From positions 1-7,325 of the forward strand of contig JAFLKZ010000010.1 of assembly GCA_019162915.1 (NCBI GenBank): a stretch of DNA of 7,325 bases. The letters run 5' to 3'. This DNA is from Campylobacteraceae bacterium (GTDB lineage: Bacteria > Campylobacterota > Campylobacteria > Campylobacterales > Sulfurospirillaceae). The translations under genes were made by a program, and so were the position numbers. The notes beneath the pieces are model-generated. The model worked only from the letters and a program-made list of their open reading frames with translations. It searched no databases and was not told the origin of the DNA. Shown here piece by piece: positions 1 through 4,331 of the stretch (positions are counted from its first letter, which is position 1; the number at the start of each line of letters is the position of its first letter).

Positions 1-131
1 CTTATCCAGAATTAGGACCTGAAGCTATTAGAAGACTTGAAGTAGTTGATTTTCCATTAACCGTTATCAATGACACTTTTGGTGCTGACCTTTATAAAAT
101 TGGTCGTGCTAAATACGAAGTTTTTGAATAG
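1..131 (+). CDS. Fe-S hydro-lyase / class I fumarate hydratase beta region, C-terminal end (partial)
   Basis: Only the last 42 residues and the TAG stop are in the window; the gene begins upstream. The readable frame starts at base 3. The segment ELGPEAIRRLEVVDFPLTV followed by a D-x-x-G-like turn and DLYK resembles the C-terminal end of the beta domain of class I (iron-sulfur) fumarases and tartrate dehydratases, where an (E/D)LGxEAI...VxDFPxxV...D.xGxDLY pattern is usual. In that family the enzyme hydrates fumarate to L-malate with a [4Fe-4S] cluster held by the alpha part. The cluster and catalytic residues lie outside the window, so substrate cannot be judged: fumarase is the likeliest, tartrate dehydratase an alternative. 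Whether this is a separate beta subunit or the end of a fused enzyme is not visible. The gap and hairpin after it suggest it is not co-transcribed with the next gene. Confidence 0.72.
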   Translation, partial: YPELGPEAIRRLEVVDFPLTVINDTFGADLYKIGRAKYEVFE

Positions 132-133
132 CG

Positions 134-145
134 TTTACATGTAAA
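134..145. repeat. 12-bp perfect palindrome TTTACATGTAAA
   Basis: A perfect inverted repeat starting three bases after the stop of the upstream gene and just ahead of a hairpin. It could be an operator, or add to the secondary structure of the upstream transcript's 3' end. Its core TACATGTA recurs three more times in the window, inside genes. No function is shown by the sequence. Confidence 0.4.
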
Positions 146-146
146 A

Positions 147-173
147 AGAGAATCCATGATGGATGGATTCTCT
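147..173. terminator. perfect 11-bp hairpin after the upstream gene, probable terminator
   Basis: Arms AGAGAATCCAT (147-157) and ATGGATTCTCT (163-173) pair perfectly around a five-base loop. On the plus strand the next U-rich run is about 11 bases further on (185-189), which is not a textbook intrinsic terminator. Read on the minus strand, the stem runs directly into TTTTT. Given the gene order, its likely role is ending or stabilising the transcript of the upstream hydro-lyase gene and insulating it from larA. Confidence 0.6.
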
Positions 174-207
174 CCCTAAAGTTCTTTTTATCTACAAAAA
201 TTTCTAA

Positions 208-272
208 TCAAAAATAAATTTTTCAATGTTAATGTGAAATTTTTGATAAGGTTTTTTTGGTCAAAAATAAAT
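208..272. repeat. TCAAAAATAAAT direct repeat with an inverted partial copy between
   Basis: The 12-mer TCAAAAATAAAT occurs at 208-219 and again at 261-272, starting points 53 bp apart, about five helical turns. An inverted copy of its first eight bases, ATTTTTGA, lies at 239-246. With flanking bases the first and inverted copies make a 9-bp inverted repeat (207-215 / 239-247). The second direct copy sits just before the larA ribosome binding site. The spacing suits a looping or cooperative operator, but AT-rich intergenic DNA makes such matches easier by chance. Confidence 0.4.
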
Positions 273-277
273 GTGAT

Positions 278-283
278 GAAGGA
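278..283 (+). promoter_or_regulatory. larA ribosome binding site (decides the start at 290)
   Basis: GAAGGA lies six bases before the ATG at 290. It favours this ATG over the in-frame TTG at 257, and the protein beginning MQVSVGYGK matches the usual LarA N-terminus, whereas the 11 extra residues from 257 do not resemble it. Confidence 0.8.
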
Positions 284-289
284 TATTGT

Positions 290-1546
290 ATGCAGGTTTC
301 AGTTGGATATGGAAAAGATGAAAAATTTACGGTTGAAATAGACTATAAGCAATTAGTAGGTGTGTATAACCCCAATAGTGTCCCAAAAATTGATTACAAT
401 AAAGCGATAGATGAGGCATTATCAACTCCTCTTGGTAAAGTATCTTTTGATGAGTTTTGTGATACTAAAGAGCGTATTGTATTTATAGTCAATGATGGTA
501 CACGACCTACTCCTACGCGTAAAGTACTTGCTCGAATGTATCCAAAAATTAAAGATAAAGATATTTATTTCATCGTGGCAACAGGTTGCCATAGGGCGCC
601 TAGCGAAGAAGAATGGCATTTTATATTAGGCAAAGAGATTTATGAGGATTTAAAAGAAAAAAATCGTTTGTGGAGTCATGATGCTAGGAAAGATGAGATG
701 GTTTATCTTGGAACATCCACCAATGGCACCGAAATGTATCTCAATAAAATTGTAGCAACTGCTAAAAAAGTATGCGCTATTGGCTCAGTTGAGCCTCACT
801 ATTTTGCGGGTTATACAGGGGGTAGAAAAGCATTTTTACCTGGTGTGGCAGCGTTTGAAACGATTGAGCAAAACCATCTTTTAGCTTTAAGCGAAAATGC
901 ACAAGCTCTTTCTCTCAAAGGTAACCCTGTCCATGAAGATATGATGGATGCTATGGGAGTGCTTAAAGATATTGATATCTTTGCCATTATGACAGTTTTG
1001 GACAGTGACCATGATATTTGTACCGTTACAGCGGGGGATTTGAGTGATTCACTTTACGCGGGAATTAATAAAGCGGATGAAGTTTTCTGCGTCACTATTC
1101 CGCAAAAAGCAGATATCGTTATCTCTGTTGCTCCCTACCCTATGGATATAGACCTTTATCAATCACAAAAAGCGCTTGATAATGGCAAACTTGCACTGAA
1201 AAAAGACGGTATTTTAATTATGGTGGCAAAATGTCGTACGGGCATTGGTGAAGAAGGATTTTTTAAATTGATGAGTTCTGCAAACAGCGCTCAAGCGGTG
1301 CTAGATAAAATTAAATGTCAGTACAAATTAGGTTATCATAAAGCCGCAAAAATGGCTGAAATCAATCTTTGGGCTCAAAGTTGGGCTGTAAGTGATTTAA
1401 GCGATGAACAGATGAGAGCGGTTCACCTTAAACCCTATCATGATTTAGTAAAAGCATTAGAAGATGCTATTGCTCAAAAAGGAAAGGACGCAACAGTCAT
1501 TGTTTTACCTTTTGGTTCGATTACCGTTCCTAAAATCGCCTTATAG
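290..1546 (+). CDS. larA: LarA, nickel-dependent 2-hydroxyacid racemase (lactate racemase family)
   Basis: A 418-residue cytoplasmic enzyme, normal length for LarA, which interconverts D and L isomers of a 2-hydroxyacid by hydride transfer to the NPN cofactor. Visible family motifs, numbered from the ATG at 290, are NDGTRPTP (D69, R72), GCHRAPSEEE (H101), EPHYFAGYTGGRK (H170, K180), H196, and YQSQKAL (Q291, K294). By correspondence with the Lactobacillus plantarum enzyme, K180 is the lysine that covalently holds the cofactor, H101 and H170 the catalytic bases, H196 a nickel-side ligand, and R72, Q291 and K294 carboxylate binders. The constant offset of four residues from H170 onward supports this alignment. 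A Cys precedes H101 where Thr is usual. Substrate is uncertain: lactate is the default, but the family includes malate and other hydroxyacid racemases. It is first in the operon, 12 nt before larC; a TTG at 257 is a less likely start. Confidence 0.93.
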   Translation: MQVSVGYGKDEKFTVEIDYKQLVGVYNPNSVPKIDYNKAIDEALSTPLGKVSFDEFCDTKERIVFIVNDGTRPTPTRKVLARMYPKIKDKDIYFIVATGCHRAPSEEEWHFILGKEIYEDLKEKNRLWSHDARKDEMVYLGTSTNGTEMYLNKIVATAKKVCAIGSVEPHYFAGYTGGRKAFLPGVAAFETIEQNHLLALSENAQALSLKGNPVHEDMMDAMGVLKDIDIFAIMTVLDSDHDICTVTAGDLSDSLYAGINKADEVFCVTIPQKADIVISVAPYPMDIDLYQSQKALDNGKLALKKDGILIMVAKCRTGIGEEGFFKLMSSANSAQAVLDKIKCQYKLGYHKAAKMAEINLWAQSWAVSDLSDEQMRAVHLKPYHDLVKALEDAIAQKGKDATVIVLPFGSITVPKIAL

Positions 1547-1547
1547 T

Positions 1548-1553
1548 AAGGGA
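1548..1553 (+). promoter_or_regulatory. larC ribosome binding site
   Basis: AAGGGA sits five bases before ATG 1559, making that ATG a better start than the adjoining in-frame TTG at 1556. It lies immediately after the larA TAG stop, consistent with coupled translation. Confidence 0.7.
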
Positions 1554-1558
1554 AATTG

Positions 1559-2776
1559 ATGAGAGTTTTATATTATGATTGTTTTAGTGGTATTAGTGGA
1601 GATATGCATTTAGGGGCGATGATTGATCTTGGTATTAAAGAAGAGTACCTTGTAAAAGAGCTTAACAAGCTACCTTTGAGTGGGGAATATGTACTTGATA
1701 TTCAAAAAGGTATCAAAAATGGTATTGCTGGGACGAAGGTTGATGTTAAGCTCACCCATCACCATGGTCATCAGCATAGTCACCACCACCATCATCATCA
1801 TCGCACTTTTGCAGATATCGAAAGTATTATTTCCAAAAGTACCCTGAGTTCATCTATTATAAAACGAAGTATTGCTATGTTTTGGTGCATTGCTGAAGCT
1901 GAAGCTAAAATTCATGGCAAGACACCTCATGAAGTTTGTTTTCACGAGGTGGGTGCTGTTGATTCTATTGTTGATATTGTCGGTGCTGCTATTTGTTTGG
2001 AAGCTTTACATGTAGACAAAATTATAGCGTCAAAAGTGGAATTAGGGGGAGGTTTTGTAACGTGCGCGCATGGCATTATCCCTATTCCCGCTCCTGCTAC
2101 ATTGGCTATTCTTAAAAATGTTCCAGTGACATTGGGACGTGTGAATTTTGAAACAACAACTCCTACGGGAGCAGCTATTTTAGCGGTTAATGTAGAGGCT
2201 TTTGATGAAAAGCTTGATTTTATAGTTGAAAAAATTGGTTATGGATTGGGAACAAGAAGTTTTGAAATCCCCAATGTACTGCGTTTGATACTCGGCGAAG
2301 TAAAGCTCGCAACTTTTTTGCATGAAGAGATTCTTTTAGAAACTAATATCGATGATATGAGTCCAGAAATCTTAGCCTATGCGCAAGAGAGACTTTTTGA
2401 TGCAGGTGCTCTTGATGTGTTTACAACCGCTATCACCACTAAAAAAAATCGTTTAGGCGTGAAGCTTAGTGTGCTGAGTTGTGTTGAAAAAGAAGCAGCC
2501 ATCATTGATTTAATACTTCAAGAAACTACTTCGATAGGATTACGACGACAAGTGGTTCAAAAGATAGCGTTAAAACGCGACATAGTTCTCTTGGAAACTC
2601 ATTATGGGACTATTCATATCAAATGCACGTATCAAGAAGAAAAGATGCTACGGTATAAGGCAGAATATGAAGATTGTAAAGTAGCCGCACTGGCTCACCA
2701 TGTTCCCATAATGAAGATATATGATGAAGTACATAGGGCAATGGAGCAACAATGTATACTAAATACGAACAGCTAA
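1559..2776 (+). CDS. larC: LarC, NPN cofactor nickel insertase (CTP-dependent cyclometallase), single fused frame
   Basis: A 405-residue protein that inserts nickel into the bis-thiocarboxylated pyridinium mononucleotide in a CTP-dependent step, completing the LarA cofactor. The N-terminus DCFSGISGDM(H)LGA, the HEVGAVDSIVDIVGA segment (about 129-143), PAPATLAIL (177-185), TTPTGAAIL (199-208) and the second-domain start ETNIDDMSPEIL (261-271) are all LarC family features. In L. plantarum the two domains (LarC1, LarC2) are joined by a programmed ribosomal frameshift; here both are in one continuous frame. Residues 67-81 hold 12 histidines in 15 positions, a probable nickel-holding segment. The 3' end overlaps larE by 25 nt. 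Residue roles beyond the His cluster cannot be seen from sequence alone. Confidence 0.93.
   Translation: MRVLYYDCFSGISGDMHLGAMIDLGIKEEYLVKELNKLPLSGEYVLDIQKGIKNGIAGTKVDVKLTHHHGHQHSHHHHHHHRTFADIESIISKSTLSSSIIKRSIAMFWCIAEAEAKIHGKTPHEVCFHEVGAVDSIVDIVGAAICLEALHVDKIIASKVELGGGFVTCAHGIIPIPAPATLAILKNVPVTLGRVNFETTTPTGAAILAVNVEAFDEKLDFIVEKIGYGLGTRSFEIPNVLRLILGEVKLATFLHEEILLETNIDDMSPEILAYAQERLFDAGALDVFTTAITTKKNRLGVKLSVLSCVEKEAAIIDLILQETTSIGLRRQVVQKIALKRDIVLLETHYGTIHIKCTYQEEKMLRYKAEYEDCKVAALAHHVPIMKIYDEVHRAMEQQCILNTNS
1757..1801 (+). repeat. histidine-rich low-complexity tract in larC
   Basis: CAT/CAC codons encode HHHGHQHSHHHHHHH (LarC residues 67-81). CAC and CAT codons are mixed and interrupted by Gly, Gln and Ser codons, so the tract is not a pure triplet run, but the seven-codon stretch could still vary in length between strains. 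It is probably a nickel-binding or storage loop between the first strands and the main fold. Confidence 0.85.
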
Positions 2777-3519
2777 AACACAATATAGCTTCACTCAAAA
2801 GTCTAGTCGTTGCTTTTTCAGGAGGCGTTGATAGCTCTTTTTTATTAAAAGTAGCGCATGATGTGCTTGGGAAAAAAGCTATGGGGATAACGGTCTCTAC
2901 CCCTTATATCGCAGCATGGGAAATTGAAGATGCGCAAAGAATTGCTCAAGAGATAGGTGCTTCTCATGAAGTTATGACGCTTCCTCTGTTGGAGAGTATC
3001 AAGACAAATCCTCTTAATCGATGTTATCTTTGTAAACAGGCGTTATTTAGTCATCTTATAGCATTTGGACATCAAAAAGCAATAAAATATATCGCAGAGG
3101 GAAGTAATGTCGATGATACCTTTGAAGACCGACCCGGTAGAGTTGTTTTATGCGAGTTATCTATCCAAACACCGTTACTTGATGTTGGATTAACCAAATC
3201 TGAAATAAGAGAACTCTCTAAAGCATTAGGTTTAAGCACATGGGATAAGCCTTCTTATGCGTGTCTTTTGACGAGATTTCCTCATGATAAGCCTTTGTCT
3301 TTTGAGGCTATGGAAATGGTGGGAAAAGCTGAGGCATGGATGATTGAAAAAGGATATGGGCGCATTAGAGTTCGATTTTATGAAGGATTAGCACGGCTTG
3401 AAATGTCGCGAGAAGATAAAGTGAGATTGCTACAAGATAGCGAATACTATACTATCGTAGCGCATTTAAAGCATCTGGGCTTTTTACATGTAACCTTAGA
3501 TTTGGAACAGGAGCGATAG
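2752..3519 (+). CDS. larE: LarE, pyridinium-3,5-bisthiocarboxylate synthase, probable Fe-S (three-cysteine) type
   Basis: A 255-residue cytoplasmic PP-loop ATPase that adenylates the carboxylates made by LarB and replaces their oxygen with sulfur. The ATP-binding PP-loop FSGGVDSS is at residues 22-29. Family motifs NRCYLCKQALF (89-99), EGSNVDDTFEDRPG (116-129), SPLL-like TPLLDVGLTKSEIR (140-153) and WDKPSYACLLTRFP (164-177) follow in the usual order. C171 matches the sulfur-donor cysteine (C176 in L. plantarum), which there is sacrificed and becomes dehydroalanine. C91 and C94 form an added CxxC; LarE proteins with these three cysteines, as reported for Thermotoga maritima, bind a [4Fe-4S] cluster and can use external sulfur catalytically. 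The ATG at 2752 lies inside larC, five bases after GGAG at 2743-2746; the stop is 2 nt before larB, implying translational coupling. Confidence 0.93.
   Translation: MYTKYEQLKHNIASLKSLVVAFSGGVDSSFLLKVAHDVLGKKAMGITVSTPYIAAWEIEDAQRIAQEIGASHEVMTLPLLESIKTNPLNRCYLCKQALFSHLIAFGHQKAIKYIAEGSNVDDTFEDRPGRVVLCELSIQTPLLDVGLTKSEIRELSKALGLSTWDKPSYACLLTRFPHDKPLSFEAMEMVGKAEAWMIEKGYGRIRVRFYEGLARLEMSREDKVRLLQDSEYYTIVAHLKHLGFLHVTLDLEQER
3509..3513 (+). promoter_or_regulatory. larB ribosome binding site supporting a TTG start
   Basis: AGGAG lies eight bases before the TTG at 3522 and overlaps the last codons of larE. No ATG or GTG at a comparable distance is in frame, so the TTG is chosen as the larB start. Confidence 0.7.
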
Positions 3520-3521
3520 CA

Positions 3522-4268
3522 TTGCACACAGAAGAACTACAAAAACTTTTAGAGGGTATTCAAAATAATACTATAGAGATTGCTCATGCGATGGAGCAAA
3601 TTAAAAGCCTTCCTTTTGAGGATTTAGGTTTTGCGAAGATAGACCATCATCGCTCCATTCGAACAGGTTATCCTGAGGTTATTTATGGTGAGGGAAAAAC
3701 ACCTGAACAAATTACTCAGATTGTAGCACGGATGCTTGAAAAAGGGAGTAATATCTTAGTAACACGTGCTGATCTAAAGGTATATGAGGCTGTGAAAAGT
3801 ATTTATAAAGAGGCTAGATATAATGCTATGGGAAGAACGATTACGATTCAAAGGCATGAACTCATAGAGCCCCAAAGCTACATCGCCATCATCGCTGCTG
3901 GAACTTCTGATTTATTTGTTGTTGAAGAAGCGTATGAAACTGCAAAAATTCTAGGGAATAGAGTAGAAAAAATCGTTGATGTTGGTGTGGCTGGTATTCA
4001 TCGTTTACTCGCATATTTGCCGATGATTCGTCAAGCTAAAGTGCTTATAGTTATCGCAGGAATGGAGGGTGCTTTAGCCAGTGTGGTGGGTGGACTTGTC
4101 GATAAACCTGTCATCGCCGTGCCTACGAGTGTCGGATATGGTGCAAATTTTGGGGGCTTATCAGCCCTACTTTCGATGCTTAATAGCTGTGCAAGCGGTG
4201 TGAGTGTTGTCAATATTGACAATGGATTTGGCGCAGGATATAACGCTAGTATTATTAACCATTTATAG
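3522..4268 (+). CDS. larB: LarB, pyridinium-3,5-biscarboxylate mononucleotide synthase
   Basis: A 248-residue protein with a C-terminal domain related to PurE (AIR carboxylase). It carries out the first NPN step: carboxylation of nicotinic acid adenine dinucleotide at C5 and hydrolysis of the phosphoanhydride, giving the biscarboxylated mononucleotide and AMP. The LarB signature FAKIDHHRSIRTGYPEVIYG (37-56), the PurE-like IAIIAAGTSDLFVVEEA (121-137), VIAGMEGALASVVGGLVDKP (177-196), PTSVGYGANFGG (201-212) and NSCASGVSVVNIDNGFGAG (221-239) are all present. E182 and C223 align, with an offset of two, to L. plantarum Glu180 and Cys221, the latter reported to form a covalent adduct with the dinucleotide. 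Start is TTG with a good ribosome binding site. It is last in the operon and its TAG is followed within two bases by a hairpin. Confidence 0.93.
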   Translation: MHTEELQKLLEGIQNNTIEIAHAMEQIKSLPFEDLGFAKIDHHRSIRTGYPEVIYGEGKTPEQITQIVARMLEKGSNILVTRADLKVYEAVKSIYKEARYNAMGRTITIQRHELIEPQSYIAIIAAGTSDLFVVEEAYETAKILGNRVEKIVDVGVAGIHRLLAYLPMIRQAKVLIVIAGMEGALASVVGGLVDKPVIAVPTSVGYGANFGGLSALLSMLNSCASGVSVVNIDNGFGAGYNASIINHL

Positions 4269-4269
4269 A

Positions 4270-4296
4270 TTAACTCTCAAAGAGTTAAAAGTTTTT
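4270..4296 (+). terminator. lar operon terminator hairpin, proximal
   Basis: TTAACTCT (4270-4277) and AGAGTTAA (4281-4288) form an 8-bp stem with a three-base loop, followed after AAG by TTTTT (4292-4296). It starts right after the larB stop. The stop codon of the convergent gene lies in its downstream arm. The stem is AU-rich, so it may be a weak terminator on its own. Confidence 0.6.
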
Positions 4297-4331
4297 AGTG
4301 GCTCTTTTTATCTCTAAAATTAACTCTTTTT
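4281..4331 (+). terminator. alternative, overlapping lar terminator hairpin, distal
   Basis: AGAGTTAA (4281-4288) can instead pair with a second TTAACTCT at 4320-4327, reinforced by TTTTAG (4293-4298) pairing with CTAAAA (4314-4319), and then runs directly into TTTT (4328-4331). This fold and the proximal one share the same arm and exclude each other. It lies within the last codons of the convergent gene. Confidence 0.4.

Larger units (their letters stand above)
174..289 (+). promoter_or_regulatory. probable lar operon promoter and leader region
   Basis: This very AT-rich stretch must hold the promoter if larA is expressed independently of the upstream gene, as the hairpin at 147-173 suggests. 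I cannot assign a convincing -35/-10 pair; several weak -10-like hexamers exist (for example TAAATT at 215-220). It contains three copies of TCAAAAAT (two direct, one inverted) that could be regulator sites. No FNR/CRP-type site with correct spacing and no riboswitch-like fold were recognised. Confidence 0.4.

Noticed and set aside
243..264. FNR/CRP-type operator from TTGAT and TCAA half-sites before larA
   Set aside because: The half-sites are about 13 bases apart rather than four to six, so the spacing does not fit that family.
257..289. LarA start at TTG 257 giving an 11-residue longer protein
   Set aside because: The ATG at 290 has GAAGGA at ideal spacing and gives the standard LarA N-terminus; the extra residues do not fit the family.
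422..619. 65-codon minus-strand open frame inside larA
   Set aside because: It lies opposite strongly conserved LarA motifs, has no family resemblance and no convincing start signal.
1757..1801. Histidine run as a cloning tag or assembly artefact
   Set aside because: Mixed CAC/CAT codons interrupted by Gly, Gln and Ser, an internal position in a continuous LarC frame, and the nickel role all argue for a natural tract.
4031..4222. 63-codon minus-strand open frame inside larB
   Set aside because: A mirror of the Gly/Ala/Val-rich LarB C-terminus with low-complexity composition; not a gene.
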